A stretch of 15,746 nt of DNA from CBDUUP01 sp965370435 (GCA_965370435.1 CBDUUP010000057.1:1-15746); one strand, 5' to 3'; positions 8,160 to 14,238 are shown, numbered from the stretch's first letter. A program made the numbers and translations. Notes: generated from the sequence alone by a model not told the origin.

Positions 8160-8366
8160 TCAAGCCTGCTCCGCTGCGGGAAGGGAGGTCTTCTTACGCA
8201 GGGTGAAGACGATGGCGGCCAGATACGCGCCGTAGGCTAACACTTCGGTCAGGGAGGGGTTGCCGTTGTAGCCGAACAGAGCCTTGAGGATCTCTCCGCC
8301 AAAGGATTTCTCATCCAGGATGGAATTCATATCCCAGACGTGCTCTATGACGCCGGGAATCCAGCC
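8160..8366 (-). pseudogene. C-terminal remnant of a second FTR1 iron permease gene
   Basis: Reading the minus strand in the frame ending with the TGA at 8160-8162 gives GWIPGVIEHVWDMNSILDEK and on to SLPAAEQA. This is almost the same as the last ~68 residues of the intact permease encoded at 9803-10621; differences include Ser for Phe, Ala/Thr for two Ser, and KKT for RSA near the end. DNA similarity is high over the whole stretch and stops abruptly at about 8366, where the codons for GW begin. Beyond that point the sequence is the end of the repeat-protein gene. The N-terminal three quarters, including both REGxE iron motifs, is missing. An open frame continues upstream to 8537 but only by reading the neighbour gene out of frame. 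It is a dead fragment of a tandem or dispersed duplicate. Confidence 0.85.
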
Positions 8367-8373
8367 GCTGGAC

Positions 8374-9375
8374 TTAAGGCATTGGTGTGCTCGTGGATGT
8401 TGGTGTTGGTGTATAAGTTGATGTTGAGGTACTTGTAAGAGCAAGTGGTGGGTGGCCTGTTGATCCTGTTGATGTCCATGTAAATGTCCATGTATTGGAA
8501 GGTGTTGGGGTTTCAGTGGGTTGAGCGGGGAAGCCATCCCAATTCCCTGATACAGGGTGACTACCTACGCGACCATAGGTGAATTTAAGATCAGCCGGCC
8601 CAAAGTCGTTGCTGTTTCGGAGGAAGAACTTATTATTCAAAAAGATACCAATCGTATCTTTTCCATCGCCATCCCAATCGCCAGTCAAAGGTTCAACACC
8701 CTGGAGTGATTGGTTGGATATGACGATATCAGCAGGTCCTGTACTATTGCTGTTGCGGAGTTGAAATTCTCCAACCACTGGATCGAATATGCCGATGGTG
8801 TCAAAACCATTGCCGTTCCAATCCCCGGCGAGGGGGATATGCCCAGGGACGCCAAAATTAAATTCGATATCCGGTTGCCCGATAGAATTGGTGTTGCGTA
8901 AGTATATTTTCCCATCCAGGAAGATGCCGACTGTGTCCGTGCCATCACCATCCCAATCTCCGACCAGGGGTTGACCGTTTTTAAGGAGCTTGTTTGATAG
9001 GGTGATGTCGGCAGGCCCGGAATCGTTGCTATTGCGCAGGCGGAATTCACCCAGGCTGGGACTGAAGACCCCAATAGTGTCTACATCGTCGCCGTCCCAA
9101 TCCCCAATTATGGGAATTCCATCTTTAATATCGGTGGCGAATGTGAAGTACAGGTTCGGTTGACCCCCATCATTCGAGTTGCGAAGCAGGAAGAGACCTA
9201 AGGAGGGGTCATATCTGCCAATCGTGTCAAGGTTGTCGCTCAAAGACTGGGTCCAAGCAGCAGATTGAGTATCGGACGCTAAACTAGATTGAACGGTCAC
9301 CAATAAGATGATTGCGAAGGTAGTTACGATGTAGACAATGGTTTGTAATGTTCTATTTTCCCTAATTCCCATCAT
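8374..9375 (-). CDS. Secreted protein with five WDGDG-DTIG repeats
   Basis: 333 residues. Signal peptide (hydrophobic stretch IVYIVTTFAIILLVTVQSSLA, likely cut near residue 34), then five repeats of about 45-48 residues. Each runs GDWDGDG-x-DTIGIF, a short strand, LRNSN-x-x-GPAD(I/L), and a variable strand. Two subtypes alternate: one with D-P-x-x-GEF and one with a short DGK or NNK turn. The acidic loops look like calcium-binding FG-GAP/VCBS-type blades, so a beta-propeller-like secreted domain is inferred. The tail is Thr/Pro/Ser-rich and the TAA at 8374 falls only 8 bases before the junction with the permease remnant, so the original C-terminus may have been lost in that rearrangement. Start: ATG at 9375 with AAGGA 5 bases upstream; a second ATG follows directly. 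Ligand or partner unknown. Confidence 0.8.
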   Translation of the reverse strand: MMGIRENRTLQTIVYIVTTFAIILLVTVQSSLASDTQSAAWTQSLSDNLDTIGRYDPSLGLFLLRNSNDGGQPNLYFTFATDIKDGIPIIGDWDGDDVDTIGVFSPSLGEFRLRNSNDSGPADITLSNKLLKNGQPLVGDWDGDGTDTVGIFLDGKIYLRNTNSIGQPDIEFNFGVPGHIPLAGDWNGNGFDTIGIFDPVVGEFQLRNSNSTGPADIVISNQSLQGVEPLTGDWDGDGKDTIGIFLNNKFFLRNSNDFGPADLKFTYGRVGSHPVSGNWDGFPAQPTETPTPSNTWTFTWTSTGSTGHPPLALTSTSTSTYTPTPTSTSTPMP

Positions 9376-9431
9376 ACCCTTCCTTGATACGTTACTTGTT
9401 TAGGTCTGTGATTCTGAAATATATAGTTATC

Positions 9432-9567
9432 TTATGAGGTTACCTTGAATTGGAATGGCACTTTCGGGAGGCGAGAGATAGATGATATCCCCTCAAAATA
9501 ATATGGCGTGACGCAGTTCAGGGTGACATTTCAAAGGCAACCCCTACAAATAGAGGGGAATTTTTTT
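9432..9567 (+). ncRNA. Possible small RNA (promoter- and terminator-like ends only)
   Basis: Plus strand: TTGTTT at 9396-9401, spacer of 18, TATATA at 9420-9425, giving a start near 9432. At the other end CCCCT (9541-9545) pairs with AGGGG (9554-9558), followed by AATTTTTTT. The span of about 136 bases has no protein frame. No known RNA family was recognised. It runs away from the start of the repeat-protein gene on the opposite strand. This rests on two weak signals and may be chance. Confidence 0.2.
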
Positions 9568-9662
9568 GGAAAACGGCATATACAGAAGTGAAAATGTTCA
9601 ACTGCATAAGTCCAAATAATCATAACATAAAATCGAGGAGAAACAACTAGTAGTTCGTTACA

Positions 9663-9764
9663 GGGGTGCGATCAAATTGTGTAGATTTGACTGGGTATTC
9701 TAACCAATCTTCTCTACGAAACGGAAAACATGCTCATATTTTCCACAACATTTGATCGCACCCC
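9663..9764. mobile_element. MITE-like element with 15-bp terminal inverted repeats
   Basis: GGGGTGCGATCAAAT at 9663-9677 is the exact reverse complement of 9750-9764, and similarity continues weakly inward. The pair is directly flanked by GTTACA on both sides (9657-9662 and 9765-9770) in the same orientation, the pattern of a target-site duplication. Total length is 102 bases with a 72-base core and no coding capacity. This fits a miniature element moved in trans by a transposase not present in the window. The parent IS family was not identified. Confidence 0.6.
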
Positions 9765-9777
9765 GTTACAGAGATAT

Positions 9778-9797
9778 AGGGGCGAATCAGCGCCCCT
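9778..9797 (-). terminator. Stem-loop after the FTR1 permease gene
   Basis: AGGGGCG at 9778-9784 and CGCCCCT at 9791-9797 form a 7-bp GC-rich stem with a 6-base loop, starting 5 bases past the stop of the minus-strand permease gene. No U run follows in the minus direction, so termination strength is uncertain. It separates the gene from the MITE-like element. Confidence 0.4.
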
Positions 9798-9802
9798 TCC
9801 TT

Positions 9803-10621
9803 TTATGCCTGCTCCGCGGCGGGAAGGGAGGCCGATCTGCGTAAGGAGAAGACGATGGCGCTCAGGTATGCGCCGTAGGCTAATACTTCGGTCAGGGAGG
9901 GGTTGCCGTTGTAGCCAAACAGGGCCTTGAGGATCTCTCCCCCAAAGGACTTTTCATCCAGGATGAAGTTCATGTCCCAAACGTGCTCGATGACGCCGGG
10001 GATCCAGCCCACCTCGTTGAATTCGTGGACTCCGTGGGCCACCAACCCGGCGGCGAACAGGATCAACAGGACGCTGGTGACCTGGAAGAAGCGGTTCAAG
10101 TCCAGGCGGATGGTGGTTGAAAACAACGCCCACCCCAGTAAGGCTGAGGCTGCTAAACCGAGCAGCGCGCCGATCAGGGTCTGGCCCTGGCCGGAGGCGG
10201 CGACTGTGGCGGTCAGGAAGAGGGCCAGTTCAATCCCCTCCCGCAAGACGGCCAGGAAAGCGACCAGGAAGAGGGGCTTCCTCCCGGCCTGGAGAACGGC
10301 CATTTTTACGTCGGACTCGACCTTGCCTTGCATGGAGGCGGCGTTGCGCCACAACCAGAAGATCACCCAGGTCAGGACGGCGGCGGCCAAGAGCATAGCG
10401 AAGCCTTCGAAAATCTCTTCGGCGGCACCCTCTAACGTGGCGCCGAAGAGATTCAAGATAACGGCGATCAATAGGCTGAGCAAAACAGCGCTCCCCGCGC
10501 CGTACCAGACGGTGGAGGCCAGTTCGGCGCGCTTGATCTTGCGCAGCGTTCCCAGCAGGATTCCGATGAGCAGGGCCGCTTCCAGCCCTTCGCGGAGAGA
10601 AAGTAAGAAACTTGGCAGCAT
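9803..10621 (-). CDS. efeU: FTR1/EfeU-family iron permease
   Basis: 272 residues, the usual size for bacterial EfeU/FTR1. Integral membrane protein that imports iron across the cytoplasmic membrane; in the family two REGxE motifs line the path. Both are present: R10-E-G-L-E14 in the first helix and R127-E-G-I-E131 in the fourth, with hydrophobic helices in between (for example AVLLSLLIAVILNLFG, FAMLLAAAVLTWVIFWLW, LIGALLGLAASALLGWALF, VLLILFAAGLVAHGV). About seven helices are expected. The ATG at 10621 has AAAGGAG 7 bases upstream. It follows fur by 45 bases on the same strand with no separate promoter seen, so it is very likely co-transcribed and iron-repressed. EfeO and EfeB partners are not next to it. 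Its last ~68 codons are duplicated as a remnant at 8160-8366. Confidence 0.92.
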   Translation of the reverse strand: MLPSFLLSLREGLEAALLIGILLGTLRKIKRAELASTVWYGAGSAVLLSLLIAVILNLFGATLEGAAEEIFEGFAMLLAAAVLTWVIFWLWRNAASMQGKVESDVKMAVLQAGRKPLFLVAFLAVLREGIELALFLTATVAASGQGQTLIGALLGLAASALLGWALFSTTIRLDLNRFFQVTSVLLILFAAGLVAHGVHEFNEVGWIPGVIEHVWDMNFILDEKSFGGEILKALFGYNGNPSLTEVLAYGAYLSAIVFSLRRSASLPAAEQA

Positions 10622-10666
10622 GATGTTACTCCTTTGAAGTTAGATGATTCAATCTATTGTTGAGCC

Positions 10667-11104
10667 TCAGCGAAGTTGCTCTGCGCACCTGGCGCAGTAG
10701 CCTTCAAAGCAAACACAGGCGTGGGTAAAAACCAGGCTGTGCTCGGCGGAGAGTTCTTGGCGGGCTTGGTTGATGCGAGAGGATTGGAGCACGGTGACCT
10801 CCCCGCAGTCGAGGCAGGTGAAATGGTAATGCTCGCCTCGGGTGGGGGTCTCGAAATACTCACGTTTGTGGTCGCGGGCAAAGTAGCGCTGCTCGACCAG
10901 GTCTTGTTCTTTGAGCGTGTTCAGGGCGCGGTAGACCGTCGCCAGGCTGAGGTTCTCGTCGTGCTCCTGGGCGCGCTTCCAGATTTGCTCGGCATACATG
11001 TGGCCGACCGCATCCTCCAGGATCTGGAGCACCAGCAGGCGTTGGGGCGTGGCCCGCAGCCCCTTTTCTTTCAGTCGTTGTCGCACTTCAGGATTGATGG
11101 GCAT
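10667..11104 (-). CDS. fur: Fur-family metal-responsive repressor
   Basis: 145 residues, standard Fur length. N-terminal winged helix (GLRATPQRLLVLQILE, recognition region LSLATVYRALNTLKEQDLV). The C-terminal dimerisation part has H92-Y-H94, C97-x-x-C100-G and the closing C137-x-x-C140, the four cysteines that bind structural zinc in many Fur proteins; His35 and His92/His94 are candidate regulatory ligands. The family also includes Zur, PerR and Nur; the partner gene (iron permease, 45 bases downstream) favours iron. A perfect palindrome lies 21-37 bases before the ATG and a -10 box just beyond, so autorepression is likely. The ribosome site is weak (AGGATAGG upstream of a T run). Divergent from the DtxR-like gene. 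Confidence 0.9.
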   Translation of the reverse strand: MPINPEVRQRLKEKGLRATPQRLLVLQILEDAVGHMYAEQIWKRAQEHDENLSLATVYRALNTLKEQDLVEQRYFARDHKREYFETPTRGEHYHFTCLDCGEVTVLQSSRINQARQELSAEHSLVFTHACVCFEGYCARCAEQLR

Positions 11105-11124
11105 GAAAAAACCTATCCTCGCAG

Positions 11125-11141
11125 TTGCGAATCATTCGCAA
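11125..11141. promoter_or_regulatory. Palindromic operator, probable Fur-family box
   Basis: TTGCGAATCATTCGCAA is a perfect 8-1-8 inverted repeat. Its inner part fits the 7-1-7 layout of Fur, PerR and Zur boxes (xxxxAATnATTxxxx). It lies between the fur start (11104) and overlapping divergent -10 boxes at 11150-11157, where a bound repressor would block fur transcription just after its start point and would cover the -35 area of the other direction. Assignment to this Fur is inference. Confidence 0.7.
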
Positions 11142-11149
11142 GTAGATGT

Positions 11150-11157
11150 AGTATAAT
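11150..11157. promoter_or_regulatory. Overlapping divergent -10 boxes for fur and the DtxR-like gene
   Basis: Plus strand TATAAT at 11152-11157 (toward the DtxR-like gene) and minus strand TATACT at 11150-11155 (toward fur). Neither has a clear consensus -35 at 16-18 bases; on the plus strand the palindrome occupies that area. Back-to-back use is plausible but not shown. Confidence 0.4.
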
Positions 11158-11244
11158 CAAACTATCCGGCGAATACTAGTCCCTGGTTTGAAACTTCACT
11201 TACACCCTCTTTGGTATTGAATATCAACCAGGGTGCATAATTTT

Positions 11245-11258
11245 GGCTCATCTGAGCC
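11245..11258. promoter_or_regulatory. Inverted repeat before the DtxR-like gene, possible operator
   Basis: GGCTCA-TC-TGAGCC is a perfect 6-2-6 repeat 38-51 bases before the ATG at 11296. A CATAAT sits at 11236-11241, only three bases before it, so a protein bound here would cover a start site. An 8-bp repeat pair CCCTGGTT (11181-11188) and AACCAGGG (11226-11233) lies upstream. Autoregulation by the DtxR-like protein is a guess. Confidence 0.35.
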
Positions 11259-11286
11259 TACATTTTACGCCGTTGGGAGAGGTTTT

Positions 11287-11290
11287 GAGG
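11287..11290 (+). promoter_or_regulatory. Ribosome binding site of the DtxR-like gene
   Basis: GAGG followed by five bases and ATG at 11296. It decides the start: a GTG at 11233 would add 21 residues but has a poor site, and the protein from 11296 aligns from its first residue with MntR (MSTPAM versus MTTPSM). Confidence 0.6.
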
Positions 11291-11295
11291 ACCCC

Positions 11296-11964
11296 ATGAG
11301 CACCCCCGCGATGCGCCGCTACGCAGCCGAGATCTACCGGCTGCAGCAAGACCACCAACAAGTCACCCTCTCCATGTTGGAGGGGGAGATGGAGACCTCT
11401 TTGCAGGCAATCTCACGCATGGTCCGGCGGCTCAAAGAGCAGGACTACCTCATTCACGAACCTTATCGCGGCATGCGCCTGACGGAGACGGGGGAAGGCA
11501 TCGCCATGCCCTCACTGCGCCGCCACCGCCTGGTGGAAAATTTTCTGGTGAAGGTGATGGGCTACGATTGGGCAGCCGCCCACGTGTTGGCGGACACCTT
11601 CGAACTGGGGATCAACGACGAGCTGGAAGACCGCCTGGACGAATTAACCGGTTTCCCCACCCGCTGCCCGCACGGCGAACCCATCCCCAGCAAGGAGGGC
11701 GTGATGCCGGAGATGAACGACGCCAACCTGGTGACCTTGGAACCCGGCGCGAAGGGGCGCATCAGCCGGGTGCGCACCCACGATATGGAAAAACTGGCGT
11801 ACATCGGTGAACTGGGCCTGGTTCCGGGGGTGGAGTTCGAATATTTGAACAGCGCGCCGTTCAACGGGCCGGTGCGCATCAAGACCGGCGCGCAAGAACA
11901 CGTACTGGGTTATGAGTTGGCCGCCCGCTTGTGGGTGGAGGTGGGGGAAACGACGGAGAAATAA
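11296..11964 (+). CDS. DtxR/MntR-family transcriptional regulator with FeoA-like C-terminus
   Basis: 222 residues. N-terminal helix-turn-helix (about 5-60; MSTPAMRRYAAEIYRL, SLQAISRMVRRLKEQDYL), dimerisation/metal domain (about 65-135) and a FeoA/SH3-like domain (about 150-220, AKGRISRV through HVLGYELAARLWVEV). It also has the CPHGEPIP segment common in the family. By eye alignment, the ancillary-site residues of DtxR are kept (His77, Glu81, His96). The primary site is altered: MntR Asp8 and Glu11 are Arg8 and Ala11 here, Glu99 is Asp100, Glu102 is Glu103, and the His that follows it is Leu104. It may therefore sense another metal or be metal-independent. The divergent Fur-permease unit suggests a role in iron or manganese balance; direct targets are unknown. 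Confidence 0.85.
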   Translation: MSTPAMRRYAAEIYRLQQDHQQVTLSMLEGEMETSLQAISRMVRRLKEQDYLIHEPYRGMRLTETGEGIAMPSLRRHRLVENFLVKVMGYDWAAAHVLADTFELGINDELEDRLDELTGFPTRCPHGEPIPSKEGVMPEMNDANLVTLEPGAKGRISRVRTHDMEKLAYIGELGLVPGVEFEYLNSAPFNGPVRIKTGAQEHVLGYELAARLWVEVGETTEK

Positions 11965-11976
11965 CAGCCGGGGCGC

Positions 11977-12038
11977 ATTCTTCGACAAGCGTTCGACTGA
12001 ATTCATGCCAAAGGCTCATCCTTCGACAGGCTCAGGAT
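11977..12038. repeat. Two related short intergenic repeats with TTCGACA core
   Basis: CTTCGACAAGCGTTCGACTG at 11980-11999 and CCTTCGACAGGCTCAGGAT from 12020 share the CTTCGACA-A/G-GC core. The second is framed by ATCCT/AGGAT at 12018-12022 and 12034-12038. Similar strings are familiar as dispersed intergenic repeats in several bacterial groups. They lie just after the DtxR-like gene, between convergent genes. Confidence 0.4.
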
Positions 12039-12093
12039 TGCTACTGAGAAACTTCAGAGTTTTAGATAAGGTTTGGATTATTGGCGCGTGACT

Positions 12094-12114
12094 GGGCGAA
12101 GCAACGCTTCGCCC
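12094..12114. repeat. Palindromic REP-like repeat, possible bidirectional transcript end
   Basis: GGGCGAAGC (12094-12102), AAC loop, GCTTCGCCC (12106-12114): a perfect 9-bp GC-rich stem with a 3-base loop, followed by CTACAA. It lies between the convergent DtxR-like and AAA+ genes, 28 bases past the stop of the latter. Palindromes of this GGGCGAAGC/GCTTCGCCCCTAC type are common dispersed repeats in Chloroflexota and cyanobacteria. No U run on either side. Confidence 0.5.
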
Positions 12115-12142
12115 CTACAACTACCGACAAACATCAGGGGGA

Positions 12143-13588
12143 TTAAGACCGGCGTTTGCGTTTCCCTTTTTTTACAACCTTGAAGGGTTTATCAGTCATC
12201 CCGCGGAAGCTGGGGACGGTGATGGGGTAAACTTTGCACAAGCGCGCATCCAGCAAACGGCTTTGAATCCGGGGGTCTAGCTCTTTTACGGTATGGGCGG
12301 TGGTCATCACGGTGGGTAATTCATCGTCATAGCGGTAATTGAGGATCTGGTAAAGCTTCTCGCGTACCCAGGCGGATTTAGAGAGCGCCCCGAGGTCATC
12401 CAGGATGAGGAGTGAGGTGGTGCGGATCTCATCAAATCTCTCCGAATAGCTGACCGGGCTGTCGGGATTGAAGGTCTCGCGGATGAAATCCATGAGGTCG
12501 GGGGTGGAGATGAAAAATGGGGAGAAGCCTAATCCATCCCGCTGGTTGGCGATGGCCGCGGCCAGGTGGGTTTTTCCACAACCGTGGGGGCCGCTGAACA
12601 GGAGCCAGCCCTGGGGTTTTTCAGCGAATTTATGGGCGGCGTGAAAGGCTTTGGAGAGACTCTCTAGATCACGGTCGGAGAGGCCGCTTTCGTCCTCGCG
12701 GGTGCTGAAGTTGCTGAAAGAGTGTTTACGGAGGCGGTTCAACAAAGGCTTGGCCGCTCCTGTACCAGAGTCGCCGGTGGGGTCGCGGTGATCGGGGGCT
12801 AGAATAGTAATATGAGTGACCAGTTCTGGGTCTCGCAAGCGGGATTGGATGCGGTCCTCGATTTGATTGAGGGATAAATTGGTGGTCACCACCGTGGGCA
12901 GGCGGTTGACGTAGCGATAGTTCAATATCTGGAACAATTTTTCCTGCGCCCAGGCGGTGGCGTTCTGAGTGCCGAAATCGTCCAGCACCAGCAGATTGGA
13001 CCGGCGGATCTTCTCGAAGCGTTCTTCAAAGGTCTCCTCTGGGTCCTGGTAGGCGAAGCGCAGGGAATCCAACAGGTCGGGTACGGTGATGAAGAGAGTG
13101 GGAACGCCCACCTCGACGGCGAAATTGGCGATGGCGGCGGCCAGGTGGGTCTTGCCGCAGCCATTCTTTCCTTGCAGCAGCAGCCAGCCATCGTGAGATT
13201 GGGCGAGCTGGCGGGACTTGTTGAAGGCCAGTTCTAGTGTGTCGGCTTGTTGGGGCGAGAGTCCGAAGCGGCCCCGCGGCTCGAAGTTGTCGAAGGTAAG
13301 TTCCTTCAGTTCCTGGAGGTGGCTCAAGCCATACAGTCGGTTTTGCACCTGTTGGTTTATCTGGCCCTGGCGGCAGGAACAGGATTGCAGCTTGCCGAAA
13401 TCGGGATGGCTGACGGGGTGGTCGGCGCGCAGATACCCCAGCCCCTGGCAATGAGGGCAGTCTGGGTCTCCGATGAGGCCCGGCGCTTGGAAAGCATCCA
13501 GCCCAGGGTCAGTTTTCGAAGAGGTCTTGGTAGTCTTCGAGGTATCTTTGGGGGTCTTCTTCAGAACCTCTTCGATCTTTTTGGTCAT
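12143..13588 (-). CDS. Helicase-loader-like protein with two DnaC/IstB-type AAA+ domains
   Basis: 481 residues, about twice the size of DnaC or IstB. A lysine-rich N-terminus is followed by a zinc-finger-like region (C44-x-x-C47 and C70-x-C72), as in DnaC/DnaI-type loaders. AAA+ domain 1 (about 99-262) has Walker A GKNGCGKT (140-147), Walker B LLVLDD (199-204), sensor-1 TTN (Asn237) and SRL arginine (Arg250). AAA+ domain 2 (about 291-456) has Walker A GPHGCGKT (333-340), Walker B LLILDD (393-398) and SRL arginine (Arg444), but TTAH (429-432) at sensor 1. A basic tail (KKGKRKRRS) may touch DNA. The FxNF motif before each domain (99-102, 291-294) shows that a whole loader unit was duplicated. 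It overlaps the DnaD-like gene by 80 bases, implying coupled translation, and lies downstream of dnaB. Likely job: loading DnaB at the origin, ATP-driven. Start at 13588 is the only good Met; its ribosome site is weak. Confidence 0.85.
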   Translation of the reverse strand: MTKKIEEVLKKTPKDTSKTTKTSSKTDPGLDAFQAPGLIGDPDCPHCQGLGYLRADHPVSHPDFGKLQSCSCRQGQINQQVQNRLYGLSHLQELKELTFDNFEPRGRFGLSPQQADTLELAFNKSRQLAQSHDGWLLLQGKNGCGKTHLAAAIANFAVEVGVPTLFITVPDLLDSLRFAYQDPEETFEERFEKIRRSNLLVLDDFGTQNATAWAQEKLFQILNYRYVNRLPTVVTTNLSLNQIEDRIQSRLRDPELVTHITILAPDHRDPTGDSGTGAAKPLLNRLRKHSFSNFSTREDESGLSDRDLESLSKAFHAAHKFAEKPQGWLLFSGPHGCGKTHLAAAIANQRDGLGFSPFFISTPDLMDFIRETFNPDSPVSYSERFDEIRTTSLLILDDLGALSKSAWVREKLYQILNYRYDDELPTVMTTAHTVKELDPRIQSRLLDARLCKVYPITVPSFRGMTDKPFKVVKKGKRKRRS

Positions 13589-14201
13589 CTCTACCGTGTT
13601 CCTTCCATTTTTTTAATATGGCTTGCACATAATTCCAGCGGTGGACGTTGTTCTTCACTGCGATGCGGATGGCGTCTTCGATCCATTCAGCTTCGTAGTC
13701 ATCTTCAGCTTCGCGCAGGGTCTCGGCGATCATGGGCGTGAGCGGCCCGATGTTGTCTTCGTAGAGGCGGAAGATGTTGGGCCGTTCCCGGCTCAGTACA
13801 ACCGGCCGCTCGGGGTCCTCGGAGGGCTGCCAGCGGCCATCCTGGATGGCCTGGACGGCGGCCTGCCCGCGTTCAGTGTTGAGGAAATAGAACCGCGCTT
13901 CCTCGCCCTCCAATTCTACCGCGACCTGGAGAAACGCGCCTCGCTCCACAGCCCGGGAAAGGGCGGCGTCTAGTTCAGAATTGGAGTCCTCTCCCAGCCC
14001 GGCCATGAACTCTTCATCCCCGGCGAAGTCGTCTCGCCGCAGATAACGGAAGCCCCCTTCCATCTGATCCAGCCTCCAGAAAGCGTACAGGGTGACCTTC
14101 AACTCATTCAGGTCGTCAATCAGGGGCAGCAGCTCGCGGAAAAACGGCCCCGGGACGGGGGTGAAGGACATTTTGCCAGGGGGGAAACCGTTAAAAACCA
14201 T
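13509..14201 (-). CDS. DnaD-domain replication initiation protein
   Basis: 230 residues. The N-terminal part (GFPPGKMSFTPVPGPFFREL, IDDLNELKVTLYAFWRL, RYLRRDDF) looks like a winged-helix initiator domain. The C-terminal part (about 142-200, NIFRLYEDNIGPLTPMIAET to WNYVQAILKKW) is a DnaD/DDBH2 domain with its YxxxIxxxW motif (Tyr191, Ile195, Trp199). In Firmicutes DnaD works with DnaB and DnaI to open the origin and load the helicase; here the neighbours dnaB and the DnaC-like gene give the same set. The start at 14201 has no clear ribosome site; an internal ATG ten codons in has none either, and the GFPPGK segment before it looks conserved in relatives as I recall them. The 3' end overlaps the next gene by 80 bases in another frame. 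Confidence 0.75.
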   Translation of the reverse strand: MVFNGFPPGKMSFTPVPGPFFRELLPLIDDLNELKVTLYAFWRLDQMEGGFRYLRRDDFAGDEEFMAGLGEDSNSELDAALSRAVERGAFLQVAVELEGEEARFYFLNTERGQAAVQAIQDGRWQPSEDPERPVVLSRERPNIFRLYEDNIGPLTPMIAETLREAEDDYEAEWIEDAIRIAVKNNVHRWNYVQAILKKWKEHGRDDQKDRRGSEEDPQRYLEDYQDLFEN

Positions 14202-14211
14202 TTTGTATGAC

Positions 14212-14238
14212 TGGTCTAAGTGGTCTGAGTGGTCATTG
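14212..14238. repeat. Three tandem 9-bp units (TGGTCTAAG type)
   Basis: TGGTCTAAG, TGGTCTGAG and TGGTCATTG follow one another, just before the DnaD-like start on the minus strand. The third copy is degraded. Confidence 0.6.

Larger units (their letters stand above)
9376..9802. other. 427-base gene-free region between repeat-protein gene and permease gene
   Basis: No protein gene is supported. It contains, from left to right, a plus-strand promoter-like pair at 9396-9425, a plus-strand hairpin plus T run at 9541-9567, a 102-base element with inverted ends at 9663-9764 and a hairpin just past the permease stop at 9778-9797. Together with the adjoining permease remnant it marks a rearranged spot. 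Confidence 0.7.

Noticed and set aside
8160..8537. 125-codon minus-strand open frame as a real gene
   Set aside because: Its first half is an out-of-frame reading of the repeat-protein gene (His/Gln-rich) and its second half is the permease remnant.
9927..10637. Plus-strand open frame of 236 codons
   Set aside because: Antisense of the permease gene; Ser/Arg-rich product without recognisable features.
11233..11295. GTG start for the DtxR-like gene
   Set aside because: Poor ribosome site; the extension overlaps the possible operator and does not match the family's N-terminus.
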